64,000 nt of DNA from Eikenella corrodens (GCF_900187105.1 NZ_LT906482.1:1178001-1242000); one strand, 5' to 3'. Numbered from the stretch's first letter, positions 7,329 through 16,002 are shown. Notes: generated by a model not told the origin, from the sequence alone. Made by a program: numbers and translations.

Positions 7329-9356
7329 CTATTTGCTCGGCGCAGCGGGCTTTTTCTCGGCTTCGGGCGTGTCGCTCGGCGGGAAGAACAGGCTTTTGGG
7401 TTTTTGTTTCACCAGCGAGATGGTGCTGCCGATGATTTGCAGCGGGTTGTCCAGCACGGCGTCGCGCGAGCGCAGGGCTACCCAGAGGGTGATGGAGAAG
7501 CTCACCAGCAGGTTCACCACGCCGATCAGCAGCACCATCAATAAGTTGGCGGTGAAGGAGAAGAAGCCGATGTCGCCGCTCACGGCGGCGTAGCCCAGGT
7601 TGGCGGAGGAGAAGGCAACGTGGCGGATGTCGAGCGGCAGGCCGGTAAGATGGCCGAGGTAGCCGGTCATGCCGAGGAGCCAGCCGAAACAGAAGTTGCC
7701 CATGATGGCGCCGTAGTGGTTGTGGATGTAGTCGGCCAAACGCTGCCGCCAGGCGGCGGGCAGGATGCGTTTGAGCAGGGGGTGTTCGCGCAGGCGCAGT
7801 TTGAGGTTGAGGTAGTCGGCGCGGTTGTCGAAGAAGCCGGCGATGATGCCGGAGCAAAACAGCCACACGCCGGCGATGGCGGCAAACAAGAGCGCGGGGG
7901 TGCTGAACACGGCGAGGGATTTGAGCTGGTAGGCGGTGGTGGCCGTATCCAGCAGGGGGCTGCCGAAATGGTGGGCGAAGGCGTGGCTGATGAAGACGGC
8001 CAGCAGCACAGACACGATGACGTTGCCAAACACGGCCACGCCCTGCGAGCGGATTACGTCAATCAATAGCTGGGCGAGCTTCTGGTTCACAGCGCGGCCG
8101 CTGCTGCTGCGTTCCACGGCTTGGGCGAAGCGGGCGGCGGTCATGGCGGGCTGTTTGGTGGCCACGGTGAAGTGCAGCATGTGGATGAGTACGAAGCCGA
8201 TGCCGTAGTTGAGGCTGGCGAGCACGGCGTGGTAGAGGTGGCCGCCGGGCAGGCTGCCGATGTGGATTTTGAGCAGCGCCATCAGGGCGATGAGTACGCC
8301 GCCGCCGGCCGCGGAGCGCAGCATGCCCCAGTATTCGCTGCGGTTGCGCGTGATGTAGTGTTCGCCGTGGCGGCTGGAATTTTGGCTGATGCTGCGGGCG
8401 AGCATTTTCACGTTGCTGCGCCACAAGGGCATGATGCGCCGCTGTGCCACCACGGCCACGGCGATTTCATTGGCCAGGAGTAGGGTGCGCAGCAGGCTTT
8501 GGGTGCGGTTGCGCGCGGCAAACAGCGCCATGAGCCGTTCCATGCGGGCCAGGGTTTGCTGGAGGCGTTGCAATAGGTGTGCCACGGCCATGGAAGAGCC
8601 GGCGCCGGCGCCGGTGCCTTTGCGTTGCAGGCGTTCGATGAGGGTGCGGCATTGCGCCAGCATCACGTTTAAATGGCCGGCATCGTAGGTGGTGCGGGAG
8701 CCGGGTTGGCGGCTGCGCTGGAAATCGAGCCAGTCGGATACTTCGCGCATCAGGCTGACGAAGGGCGAATCCACATCGAGCAGCCTGGGCTCGAGGCGGA
8801 TCAGGTCGTGGTCGAGGTCTTCGGCGGCCACCCATATGGAAAGCATTTCCACGGCATACAGGCTTTCGTCGCGCAGGTGGCGGCCGCACATTTCGCGCAC
8901 GGCGGGCTCGGTTTGCCGCTGGATGGTGCTCAGGAGGCGCAACCAGGCGGAAAGCGGGATGGCAGCGAGCCATGCGCCGTCGTTGCTGCTGCAAAACAGC
9001 AGCGAGAGCACGTCGCGCAGGTCGTTGCAGTCTTTATAGGCGGGATTGAGGCGCTCGTAGAGGCGGTGGCGGAATTCGTGGCCGAAGCCGGAGCGGGAGA
9101 AGATGCCGATGGTGATCAGGGTGGGGTACACGCGCACGCTGGAGAGCCAGCGGCACAGCAGGGTGGCGATGGCTTTGCCTTCGCCGCCTTCTTGCCGCAA
9201 ATGGTTGCACAAGATGCCGAAGCGCACCTGCGCGCCTGCCGCGCCGCCCTGCCGCAGCCAAGTCACCACTGCCTGTAACACGCGCAGCGCATTGCCTTCG
9301 GCGGCGGCGCGGCTGATGGTTTCAGGTAGCGTGTGTCGGGGTTTGCGTGTGAACAT
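7329..9356 (-). CDS. Membrane protein of the 'site-specific recombinase' (Gcr/PF10136-type) family
   Basis: 675 residues. The N-terminal half (1-340) is hydrophilic and helical. The C-terminal half has about seven hydrophobic spans, including SAAGGGVLIALMALLKIHIG, VIVSVLLAVFISHAF, PALLFAAIAGVWLFCSGIIA, FCFGWLLGMTGYLGHLTG and LLMVLLIGVVNLLVSF. Databases call this neisserial and beta-proteobacterial family a site-specific recombinase, but I see no serine- or tyrosine-recombinase motif; a membrane role is more likely. AGGAAG precedes ATG 9356. A variant DUS (TTCAGGTAGCGT, 9321-9332) lies near its 5' end. Confidence 0.8.
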   Translation of the reverse strand: MFTRKPRHTLPETISRAAAEGNALRVLQAVVTWLRQGGAAGAQVRFGILCNHLRQEGGEGKAIATLLCRWLSSVRVYPTLITIGIFSRSGFGHEFRHRLYERLNPAYKDCNDLRDVLSLLFCSSNDGAWLAAIPLSAWLRLLSTIQRQTEPAVREMCGRHLRDESLYAVEMLSIWVAAEDLDHDLIRLEPRLLDVDSPFVSLMREVSDWLDFQRSRQPGSRTTYDAGHLNVMLAQCRTLIERLQRKGTGAGAGSSMAVAHLLQRLQQTLARMERLMALFAARNRTQSLLRTLLLANEIAVAVVAQRRIMPLWRSNVKMLARSISQNSSRHGEHYITRNRSEYWGMLRSAAGGGVLIALMALLKIHIGSLPGGHLYHAVLASLNYGIGFVLIHMLHFTVATKQPAMTAARFAQAVERSSSGRAVNQKLAQLLIDVIRSQGVAVFGNVIVSVLLAVFISHAFAHHFGSPLLDTATTAYQLKSLAVFSTPALLFAAIAGVWLFCSGIIAGFFDNRADYLNLKLRLREHPLLKRILPAAWRQRLADYIHNHYGAIMGNFCFGWLLGMTGYLGHLTGLPLDIRHVAFSSANLGYAAVSGDIGFFSFTANLLMVLLIGVVNLLVSFSITLWVALRSRDAVLDNPLQIIGSTISLVKQKPKSLFFPPSDTPEAEKKPAAPSK

Positions 9357-9590
9357 AGGCTTCCTTTTTGTTGCTCCGGCCAGAGCCGGCAGCGGATGTG
9401 CGAAAAACTGCGACCACCTTTTCAGGTAGCCTCACGAAAAAAAAGGGGGAGCGATTGTAACAGATTGCCGTTTGAGGGCAAAAAGGAGGGCTGGGAAACG
9501 GGAAGGTATAGGGTGGGCTGAAGATTGATTGGCAAAGGGTTTCCGCTTTTCAGGTAGCCTCATGGCGTGATCAAAGGCTACCTGAAGCTT
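9357..9590. other. Intergenic region with scattered DUS, left of Correia element
   Basis: Together with 9591-9807 this is a 451-bp gap between divergently placed units. It holds single eikDUS copies near 9420 and 9549, an 8-A/5-G mixed homopolymer near 9437-9450, and no ORF that I would call. The promoter of the leftward membrane protein gene must lie here but no clear boxes are seen. Confidence 0.5.
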
Positions 9591-9695
9591 TATAGTGGAT
9601 TAAAATAAGAATGGGACAAGGCGGCGAGCCGCAGACAGTATGAGCAATACGGCAAGGCGAGCCAACGCAGTAGCATTCTTATTTAATTCACTATA
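9591..9695. repeat. Short Correia-type element (105 bp), copy 1
   Basis: Bounded by TATAGTGGATTAAA and its inverted partner TTTAATTCACTATA. The core GACAAGGCGGCGAGCCGCAG and GGCAAGGCGAGCCAACGC is that of neisserial Correia repeat enclosed elements in their short form, which lacks the central 50 bp. The inner terminal-repeat arms (AATAAGAATG and CATTCTTATT) differ from copies 2 and 3 yet remain complementary to each other. Confidence 0.85.
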
Positions 9696-9705
9696 AGCCA
9701 AAGGG

Positions 9706-9723
9706 GCTGCGTTTTGCCGCAGC
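9706..9723 (+). terminator. Small GC-rich hairpin beside Correia element
   Basis: GCTGCG and CGCAGC pair around a 6-nt loop and are followed by TTTTGGTTTTT. It may act as a terminator for rightward transcription leaving the Correia element; no rightward gene ends here. Confidence 0.4.
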
Positions 9724-9760
9724 TTTTGGTTTTTCAGGTAGCCTTTATCGGTATGGCATC

Positions 9761-9800
9761 AGGCTACCTGAAAAATGTTTTTAGAGCTTTCAGGTAGCCT
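9761..9800 (-). terminator. Inverted eikDUS pair downstream of ftsX
   Basis: AGGCTACCTGAA at 9761-9772 and TTCAGGTAGCCT at 9789-9800 are perfect complements with a 16-nt loop, 8 bp beyond the ftsX stop codon. A further single copy lies at 9733-9744. Confidence 0.7.
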
Positions 9801-9807
9801 TTGGCTG

Positions 9808-10725
9808 TTAATGGCTCTTGGCTTTGAATTCCTGCAAATGCCGGCTGCCGGCCAGCCAGGCGCCGGCCATGCCCAGGCCGCACACCACGGCGATAATCAC
9901 GGCCATTTCCCAGCCGTGGAAGAAGCGCCAGTCTAAGTTCAGGCCGTATGGGCTGAAAATACGGTCCACCAGCGGGCGGGTGGTGCGCATCAGCCAGCCG
10001 CACAGCACCAGGCTCAAGGCGGAAGACAACACGCCCTGCCACAAGGCCTGATAGAGGAAGGGGCGGCGGATGAAGGAAGCGGGCGCGCCCAACAGCTTGG
10101 TGATTTCGATTTCTTCGCGCCGGCTGAGGATTTGCAGGCGGCTGGTGTTATACGCCACCAACACCAGCGCCGCGCCCAGCGTGATCACCAAAAAGCGGAA
10201 CACTTGATGCACGAATTCGTTGATTTGGAACAGGGTTTGCATCCATTCGGCATCCATCTGCACGCTCTCGGCCTTGGGCAGCGCGGCCAAATCGGCCCGC
10301 AGGGCGGTTTGCTCTTCGGGGGTGGCGCCGTCTTTGGGCGTGATCACGAAGGCGTCGGGCAGCGGGTTGGCATCGAGCATCGACACCAAATCCTGCCCCT
10401 GAAACGCCTGCTGCAGCTCGGCCATGCCCTGCTGTTTGCTCACGTATTCGGCTTTTTCGATGCGGCTGTCTTCCGCCAGCTTGGCGCGGATGGCGGCGAT
10501 GTCGGCCTCGGCGGCTTCGGGCGTGAGGTAGATCGTCATCTGCGGGGCTTGGTTGAGCCGGCCGAGCACTTCGGTGCTGCTTTGCACACCTAAATAAAGC
10601 ATCAGCGGCAAGGTCATGGCGGCGGCCAGCATCAGCAGCACCATCAATGTGCCCAAGGGCTGGCGCACGAGTCGGACAAAGGCCTGGCAGGCGGCTTCCA
10701 GATGCAGTGAGAGATAGTGTTTCAT
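9808..10725 (-). CDS. ftsX: Cell division protein FtsX
   Basis: 305-residue membrane partner of FtsE. An N-terminal cytoplasmic stretch and TM1 (about 20-42) precede a periplasmic domain (45-165), followed by three more spans (about 170-300) with the RREEIEITKLLGAPASFIRRPF cytoplasmic motif typical of FtsX/ABC3 permeases. FtsEX acts at the septum, transmitting ATP hydrolysis to periplasmic peptidoglycan hydrolase activators. The frame is open far upstream, but ATG 10725 is chosen since it overlaps the ftsE stop in an ATGA and starts the conserved protein (MKHYLSLHLEAACQ). Translational coupling with ftsE is likely. Confidence 0.95.
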   Translation of the reverse strand: MKHYLSLHLEAACQAFVRLVRQPLGTLMVLLMLAAAMTLPLMLYLGVQSSTEVLGRLNQAPQMTIYLTPEAAEADIAAIRAKLAEDSRIEKAEYVSKQQGMAELQQAFQGQDLVSMLDANPLPDAFVITPKDGATPEEQTALRADLAALPKAESVQMDAEWMQTLFQINEFVHQVFRFLVITLGAALVLVAYNTSRLQILSRREEIEITKLLGAPASFIRRPFLYQALWQGVLSSALSLVLCGWLMRTTRPLVDRIFSPYGLNLDWRFFHGWEMAVIIAVVCGLGMAGAWLAGSRHLQEFKAKSH

Positions 10726-11375
10726 GCGGCAAACCTGCCTTCCTGCAAACGCAAAATGCGGTGGCCGTAGTCGGCCATCAGGGTTTCGTCGTGGGCGGCC
10801 ACGATGACGGTGGTACCGGCTTCGTGGAAGGTTTTGAAGAGCTCCATAATATCGAGCGCGTAGGCGCGGTCGAGGTTGGCGGAAGGCTCGTCGGCAATCA
10901 GGAGGCCGGGCTGGTGCACCACGGCGCGGGCAATGCACAGGCGCTGCTGCTCGCCGCCGGACAGGGTAATCGGATCGGCCGTTTCGCGCCCGCCCAAGCC
11001 CACTTTTTCAATGGCGATGCGGGCGCGTTTTTCGGCGGTTGCGCGGTCGTAGCCGATGATGCGCAGCGGTAGCAATACGTTTTGCAGCACGTTGCGGTCG
11101 AACAGGATTTTGTGGTCTTGAAACACCAGGCCGATGTGCTGGCGCAGATAGCCCAGGCGGCTGTCGTTGAGCGTGCCGAGGTCTTGGTTGTTCATCCACA
11201 CTTTGCCGGAGGTGGGCTTGGTGATGCCGGCAATCAGCTTGAGCACGGTGGATTTGCCCGCGCCGGAATGCCCGGCCACGAAAATCATCTCGCCCTTGCT
11301 GATTTTGAAGCTGACGTTTTGCAGGGCGTGGAAGCCGCCGGGATAGGTTTTGGAAACTTGTTCGAAACGGATCAT
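10722..11375 (-). CDS. ftsE: Cell division ATP-binding protein FtsE
   Basis: 217-residue ABC ATPase. Walker A is GHSGAGKST (residues 36-44), the Q-loop lies in GLVFQDHKILFDRNVLQNV, the signature is LSGGEQQR, Walker B is LLIADEPSANLD, and the switch His is in VAAHDETL. ATG 11375 (MIRFEQVSKTYPGG) is the normal FtsE start; the frame extends upstream only through DUS-derived sequence. It overlaps ftsX by 4 bp. The upstream region contains an outward DUS pair (11401-11412 and 11431-11442) between it and the divergent rfaE2. Confidence 0.96.
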   Translation of the reverse strand: MIRFEQVSKTYPGGFHALQNVSFKISKGEMIFVAGHSGAGKSTVLKLIAGITKPTSGKVWMNNQDLGTLNDSRLGYLRQHIGLVFQDHKILFDRNVLQNVLLPLRIIGYDRATAEKRARIAIEKVGLGGRETADPITLSGGEQQRLCIARAVVHQPGLLIADEPSANLDRAYALDIMELFKTFHEAGTTVIVAAHDETLMADYGHRILRLQEGRFAA

Positions 11376-11541
11376 GATGTGAGCTTGGGAGTGAATGGGT
11401 TTCAGGTAGCCTTTAGGAAAACGCCGTTTGAGGCTACCTGAAAACAAGCCTGCAGATTATACGGTAATTCCCGCCCGCCCAACACCAAGCAGCGGCGTAG
11501 AAATGGTATCATCCGCGCTTTATTATCTTGGAAGAGCTGCC

Positions 11542-12045
11542 ATGACTGCCTGGCCCACCCCCGATTTCGAACGCAAAATCTGCCCGCCCGAGGCGCTGGC
11601 CGGGAAATTGGCCGAGCTGCCGCGCCCATTGGTGTTCACCAACGGTTGCTTCGACATCCTGCACCGCGGCCACGTTACCTACCTCGCCCAAGCCCGCGCG
11701 CTCGGCGCGGCGATGGTGCTCGCGCTCAACACCGATGCTTCCGTGCGCCGGCTGGGCAAAGGCAGCGACCGCCCCATCAACCCGCTGGCCAACCGCGCCG
11801 CCGTGGCCGCCTCGCTGGCGAGCGTGGATTTGGTGACTTGGTTCGATAGCGATACCCCGGCCGAACTCATCGAACTGGTGCGCCCCGATATCTTAGTGAA
11901 AGGCGGCGACTGGCTACCTGAAAACATCGTCGGTGCCGCCGAAACCTTGGCGCGCGGCGGCCAAGTGTATTCCATCCCCTTCCTGCACCAAACCTCTACC
12001 ACCCAAACCCTGGCCAAAATCCGTGCCGCGGAGCAAGGCTCATGA
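11542..12045 (+). CDS. rfaE2: D-glycero-beta-D-manno-heptose 1-phosphate adenylyltransferase
   Basis: 167 residues corresponding to the C-terminal (adenylyltransferase) half of E. coli HldE, here as a separate gene (also called hldC). The nucleotidyltransferase motif FTNGCFDILHRGHVTYL has HxGH at residues 41-44, and LVKGGDW is the conserved second motif. It makes ADP-heptose for the LPS inner core, so it works upstream of WaaF encoded at 54 kb. ATG 11542 follows GGAAGAG; the longer frame upstream is not supported. A one-mismatch DUS (11911-11922) encodes WLPE inside the gene. It overlaps the next gene by an ATGA. Confidence 0.93.
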   Translation: MTAWPTPDFERKICPPEALAGKLAELPRPLVFTNGCFDILHRGHVTYLAQARALGAAMVLALNTDASVRRLGKGSDRPINPLANRAAVAASLASVDLVTWFDSDTPAELIELVRPDILVKGGDWLPENIVGAAETLARGGQVYSIPFLHQTSTTQTLAKIRAAEQGS

Positions 12046-13772
12046 TGCAGGCCGTGCACTGGCAGCTGCTGGCCGCCTTGGCAGACGGCCGGTTGCACCA
12101 CGTTACCGAACTGGCGCGCCGCATCAGCCGCAAGCCGCCGCAGCTCAACGCGCTCTGGCAGCAAGTGCCGCCGCACATCCGCGGCCTGCTGCGCCAGCAA
12201 GACGGCCGCTGGCGGCTGGTGCGCCCGCTGGCGATTTTAGACAACGCCGTTTTGCAACAGCAGGCGGCAGCCGCCGGCTGGCAAGCCGAACTGTTGCACG
12301 AACATCCTTCCAGCAACAGCTATCTCATCGCCCAAGCCAAAGCCGGCAGCCCGATCCACCGCCGCATCGTGTTCGTGCACGATCAAACCCAAGGCCGCGG
12401 CCGCCAGGGGCGCAGCTGGCAGAGCCGCATCGGCGAATGCCTAATGTTCAGCGCCGGCTGGTGTTTTTCCCGCCCGCCGGCCGAGTTGGGCGGCCTCACG
12501 CTCGCTGCTGCGCTGGCTTGCTGCCGCGTGCTGCGTGAGTTGGGCGTGCCCGCGCAGATTAAGTGGCCAAACGATTTGGTCATCGGTGGCGAAAAGCTCG
12601 GCGGCATCCTGACGGAAACCGTGCGTTGTAACGGCCAAACTGCGGTTGTGATCGGCATCGGCATCAATTTCGTGCAGCCTAAAGCGGTGGCCGATGCCGA
12701 AGCCGTGCAGGGCAGCGCGCCCAATATCGCCGTAAGCCGTCTCACCGAACGCCTGCTGCCCGAGTTGGCGGATACTTTCGAGCAGTTCGACAGCGAAGGC
12801 CTCTCCCCTTTCCTCGCGGGCTACCACGCCTGTCACCGCGACCAAAACCAGCCCGTTCGCCTGCTGCGCGACGGACAAACCCTGCTGCAAGGCACAGCCT
12901 TGGGCGTGGATGAGGGCGGTACGCTGCGTATTCGCGATGCCGAAGGCACGGAACATCATGTAGTGAGCGGCGAAATCAGCCTGCGCCCGCTGCACAGCCA
13001 AAATACCGCCCCGCCCGATGGCAAACAAGACAAAATGCTGCTGCTCGATGCCGGCAACAGCAAACTCAAATGGGCATGGGTGGAAAACGGCCGCATCACG
13101 GCGGCAGACAAAGCTGCCTATTGGAATCTCGAGTCACTTGCCCACAGTTGGCAGGAGCACGGCGGCGAACACGTGCGCATCATTGGCTCGGCAGTGTGCG
13201 GCGAAGCCAAACAGCAAGCCGTGGCCGAACAACTTGGCTGCGAGCCGGAATGGCTCGGCTCCATGCCGCAGGCTTTGGGCATCCGCAACCACTACCGTCG
13301 CGTGAGCGAGCATGGTGCCGACCGCTGGTTCAATATCCTCGGCAGCCGCCTTTTCACCGAACACGCCTGCGTGGTGGTTAGCTGCGGCACCGCCGTAACC
13401 ATCGACGCCCTCACCGCCGACAATCATTACTTGGGCGGCAGCATCATGCCCGGCTTCAACCTGATGAAAGAGGCGATGGCGCAACACACCGCCAACCTTA
13501 ACCGCCCCACCGGCCGCGCCTACTCCTTCGGCACCACCACTGCCAACGCCATGGCCGGCGGCATGCTCGATGCTATTTGCGGCGCGGTTTTGCTGATGCA
13601 TACCCGCCTGCAGCAGAAACACCCCGGCCAAACCGTGGCCGTGATCATCACCGGCGGCGGCGCTGCCAAAGTAAAACAAGGGCTACCTGAACAATTTGCT
13701 TTGGACAACCCCATTCAAATTGTGGATAATCTCGTGCTTCACGGATTACTCAACTGGGCTGCACAAACATGA
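12042..13772 (+). CDS. birA-coaX: Bifunctional biotin protein ligase / type III pantothenate kinase
   Basis: 576-residue fusion. Residues 1-75 look like the winged-helix part of BirA. The ligase domain follows with the biotinyl-AMP loop GRGRQGRSW and KWPNDLVIGGEKLGGILTE. A type III pantothenate kinase begins near residue 332 (MLLLDAGNSKLKWAW) with GADRWFNILGSRL, VVSCGTAVTIDAL and GGSIMPGFNLMKEAM. It thus attaches biotin to carboxylase carrier protein and makes 4'-phosphopantothenate for CoA. The same fusion is known in Neisseria. Starts within the rfaE2 stop (ATGA). A one-mismatch DUS lies at 13680-13691. Whether the winged helix still represses biotin genes is unknown; bioB is 16 kb away. 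Confidence 0.94.
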   Translation: MMQAVHWQLLAALADGRLHHVTELARRISRKPPQLNALWQQVPPHIRGLLRQQDGRWRLVRPLAILDNAVLQQQAAAAGWQAELLHEHPSSNSYLIAQAKAGSPIHRRIVFVHDQTQGRGRQGRSWQSRIGECLMFSAGWCFSRPPAELGGLTLAAALACCRVLRELGVPAQIKWPNDLVIGGEKLGGILTETVRCNGQTAVVIGIGINFVQPKAVADAEAVQGSAPNIAVSRLTERLLPELADTFEQFDSEGLSPFLAGYHACHRDQNQPVRLLRDGQTLLQGTALGVDEGGTLRIRDAEGTEHHVVSGEISLRPLHSQNTAPPDGKQDKMLLLDAGNSKLKWAWVENGRITAADKAAYWNLESLAHSWQEHGGEHVRIIGSAVCGEAKQQAVAEQLGCEPEWLGSMPQALGIRNHYRRVSEHGADRWFNILGSRLFTEHACVVVSCGTAVTIDALTADNHYLGGSIMPGFNLMKEAMAQHTANLNRPTGRAYSFGTTTANAMAGGMLDAICGAVLLMHTRLQQKHPGQTVAVIITGGGAAKVKQGLPEQFALDNPIQIVDNLVLHGLLNWAAQT

Positions 13773-14560
13773 AGTGGCTGTTTGCTGTTTTGGTGGCATT
13801 AAACATAATCGTCTTCGGCGGGATGCTGGTAACGCGTATGGCGCAACAACAGCAGCCCGCGCCCGTTGTGCAGCCGCAACAGCCGCAGCCCACCACCGTA
13901 GTGGTGCATGCCGCCCCCGCCCAGCCAGTTGCTCCGCAGCAGACGGCTACGCCTGTACTGCCGGTGGATGCAGGCCGTCCCCGTAACGCACCTGCTGCCC
14001 CCGGCCGCCCCAACACCCCGGCCAAACCTGCCGGCGAAGCCCAGCCTAAGCCTACCCCCGAAAGCGGCATTCGCGCGCCCAACACCGCCTGCACCGCCGT
14101 GGCTGTGTTGCCGGAAGACGACTACCACCGCATCAAAGGCCTGCTCGCCCGCTGGCCGCACGCCGCCACCCGCGTGGTGGAGCGCCGCCGCGATTCCGGC
14201 CGCCCCCAGCGTGGCAGCGAACGCTACCAAGTGAGCGTAACCATTGAAGGCGATGTGCAAGAATTCACCTCCAAAGTGCGTTCGCAGGGCTTCCGCAACG
14301 CCAGCGTCGCCGGCGGCCGCATGAGCCTCGGCTCGTTTAGCAGCGAACAGCAGGCTGAGCAAACTGCCGCCAGAGCCCGCCAAGCCGGCCTCAATCCGCA
14401 AATCATCCGTACCGGCTCAAGCGGCGGCGAACAATCTGCCGAATTGGGCGAATCCAAAATGCAGATAACGTTTATGAACGTAGATGATAACGCCGCCGCC
14501 GGTATCAGCAGCGTTATCAGCCGTTACTCGCACTTACGCCGCGCCCCTTGTCGTAGATAA
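13769..14560 (+). CDS. SPOR domain-containing membrane-anchored protein
   Basis: 263 residues. One N-terminal membrane span (KWLFAVLVALNIIVFGGMLV) is followed by a long Pro/Gln/Ala-rich periplasmic linker (about 25-110). A C-terminal region then contains a SPOR-like repeat (YQVSVTIEGDVQEFTSKVRSQGF through LGSFSSEQQAEQTAARARQAG). SPOR domains bind denuded glycan strands at the division septum. The start overlaps the birA-coaX stop by 4 bp, an arrangement kept in Neisseria. Domain order is clear; a septal role is inferred. Confidence 0.82.
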   Translation: MKWLFAVLVALNIIVFGGMLVTRMAQQQQPAPVVQPQQPQPTTVVVHAAPAQPVAPQQTATPVLPVDAGRPRNAPAAPGRPNTPAKPAGEAQPKPTPESGIRAPNTACTAVAVLPEDDYHRIKGLLARWPHAATRVVERRRDSGRPQRGSERYQVSVTIEGDVQEFTSKVRSQGFRNASVAGGRMSLGSFSSEQQAEQTAARARQAGLNPQIIRTGSSGGEQSAELGESKMQITFMNVDDNAAAGISSVISRYSHLRRAPCRR

Positions 14561-14582
14561 ATGATTTGATCGAATAAGCAAA

Positions 14583-14612
14583 AGGCTACCTGAAATTTTC
14601 AGGTAGCCTTTT
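14583..14612 (+). terminator. Inverted eikDUS terminator of the rfaE2-birA/coaX-SPOR unit
   Basis: AGGCTACCTGAA (14583-14594) and TTCAGGTAGCCT (14598-14609) with a 3-nt loop and four T residues, 22 bp after the stop codon. Confidence 0.85.
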
Positions 14613-14730
14613 ATCTATGTATCGTTGTTATCAATAGTGATGAGGCAAGTCGTGGCTGTATTGCCCTGATGAGGAAACGATAAAAAAAAACCTTGAATTG
14701 CCAATGGATAGCACTTATCATTACCGCTTT

Positions 14731-14815
14731 TATAGCTGAAGCAATTATTTCTCCTCCTCAGGTGGCGAGCCGCAGGCAGTACAAGTTGTGCAGCAAGGCA
14801 AGCCAACACAATAGG
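14731..14815. repeat. Decayed Correia-like element upstream of sodA
   Basis: GGTGGCGAGCCGCAGGCAGT and GCAAGGCAAGCCAACAC match the Correia core, but the left end reads TATAGCTGAAGCAATTATTT rather than the standard terminus, and the right end is eroded. The rest of the 307-bp gap (14561-14867) holds the terminator at 14583 and an A-rich tract at 14681, and I see no gene in it. Confidence 0.55.
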
Positions 14816-14867
14816 AAGGAATCAATGCCCCAGCCATGCAAAACACATCTGAAAAAGGAAACTGATT

Positions 14868-15491
14868 ATGGCATACCAACTGCCCGCACTGCTCTACGCC
14901 TATGACGCGCTAGAGCCGCATTTCGATACGCAAACCATGGAAATCCACCACAGCAAGCACCATCAGGCCTATGTAAATAACGCCAATGCCGTGTTGGCCA
15001 ACCTGTCCGAGTGGGAAAAACTGTCTGCTGAAGAGCTGATCGCCCGTTTGGCCGAACTGCCCGAAAATGTGCGCATCCCGCTGCGCAACAACGCCGGTGG
15101 CCACGCCAACCACAGCCTGTTTTGGCAAATCCTGAAAACCGGCACCACCCTGCAAGGCAAGCTCAAAGCCGCCATCGAGCGCGATTTCGGCAGCGTGGAA
15201 GCCTTCCAGGCCGAGTTTGAAAAAGCCGCTGCCACCCGTTTCGGTTCAGGCTGGGCTTGGCTGGTGTATGAAGACGGCAAGCTCAAAGTCGTTTCTACCG
15301 CCAACCAAGACTCCCCGCTGATGGGTCAGGCCGTATCCGGCACATCCGGCTACCCGATTATCGGCTTGGACGTGTGGGAACACGCCTACTACCTGAAATT
15401 CCAAAACCGCCGCCCCGACTACATCAAAGCCTTCTGGCAAGTAGTTAACTGGGACGAAGCCGCCCGCCGTTTTGAAAGCGTGGCCGCCTAA
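14868..15491 (+). CDS. sodA: Superoxide dismutase, manganese type
   Basis: 207 residues, full length. The metal ligands are in [10 protein letters not shown] (His), NHSLFW (His) and LDVWEHAYY (Asp, His). [11 protein letters not shown] and the C-terminal segment around [13 protein letters not shown] match E. coli SodA almost exactly, whereas iron enzymes have NAGTPLT-like sequence there. It converts superoxide to peroxide in the cytoplasm. An AAAAGGAA ribosome site precedes the ATG. Metal choice is inferred from these residues; cambialistic use is possible. A DUS terminator follows. Confidence 0.94.
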   Translation: MAYQLPALLYAYDALEPHFDTQTMEIHHSKHHQAYVNNANAVLANLSEWEKLSAEELIARLAELPENVRIPLRNNAGGHANHSLFWQILKTGTTLQGKLKAAIERDFGSVEAFQAEFEKAAATRFGSGWAWLVYEDGKLKVVSTANQDSPLMGQAVSGTSGYPIIGLDVWEHAYYLKFQNRRPDYIKAFWQVVNWDEAARRFESVAA

Positions 15492-15509
15492 GCGCCTGCC
15501 TGATGAAAC

Positions 15510-15551
15510 AGGCTACCTGAAAGCCCGTTCGGCATTTTCAGGTAGCCTTTT
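15510..15551 (+). terminator. Inverted eikDUS terminator of sodA
   Basis: AGGCTACCTGAA (15510-15521) and TTCAGGTAGCCT (15537-15548) pair across a 15-nt loop and are followed by TTTT. Confidence 0.75.
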
Positions 15552-15581
15552 CCAATCACTTAGCAAATACCAATCGATAAA

Positions 15582-15866
15582 ATGGCAACACTCAGCAACG
15601 AAGACATCCGCCGCTTCAAACAACAAGCCCACCAACTGCGCCCCACCGTGCTTATCGGCAAACAAGGGCTCACCGAGGCCGTGATTAAAGAAACCGACAC
15701 CCGCCTCACCGCCCGCGAGCTGATCAAAGTGCAAGTGGCCGGCGACGACAGGCAGGAGCGCATCGCCATCGCCGAAGCCCTATGCGCCGCCACCGGTGCC
15801 GAACTGGTGCAGCACATCGGCAAACAGCTGGTGCTGTGGCGGCCGAAGCCTGAAGAAAAAGAGTAG
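15582..15866 (+). CDS. yhbY: Ribosome assembly RNA-binding protein YhbY
   Basis: 94-residue single CRM/KH-like domain. RPTVLIGKQGLTEAVIKE contains the GKxG-type loop of the family and ELIKVQVAG the following strand. In E. coli YhbY associates with pre-50S particles. The gene stands alone, 90 bp after sodA and 136 bp before tRNA-Leu. No strong ribosome-binding site is seen before the ATG. Confidence 0.9.
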   Translation: MATLSNEDIRRFKQQAHQLRPTVLIGKQGLTEAVIKETDTRLTARELIKVQVAGDDRQERIAIAEALCAATGAELVQHIGKQLVLWRPKPEEKE

Positions 15867-15962
15867 GGCGCTGCACATTTTTTTTCATGCAGGGCAGGCC
15901 AAAGCTGTATCAGTGTCGGTTGATTTGTTATTCCGCAATATAATCCGATTTCAAACAGCATC

Positions 15963-15990
15963 TTGCCAAACCGGCATATTGCAGTATAAT
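15963..15990 (+). promoter_or_regulatory. Promoter of tRNA-Leu
   Basis: TTGCCA (15963-15968), a 16-bp spacer and TATAAT (15985-15990) end 12 bp before the tRNA. The perfect -10 box and position make this a convincing sigma-70 promoter. Confidence 0.75.
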
Positions 15991-16002
15991 GCCGCCTTTC
16001 CT

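Noticed and set aside
9540-9800. Regularly recurring short repeats considered as a CRISPR array
   Set aside because: The 12-bp units are DUS in alternating orientation with irregular spacing, and no cas gene is present.
13696-13986. ORF overlapping the birA-coaX/SPOR junction
   Set aside because: Out-of-frame shadow across two well-supported genes that overlap by an ATGA.
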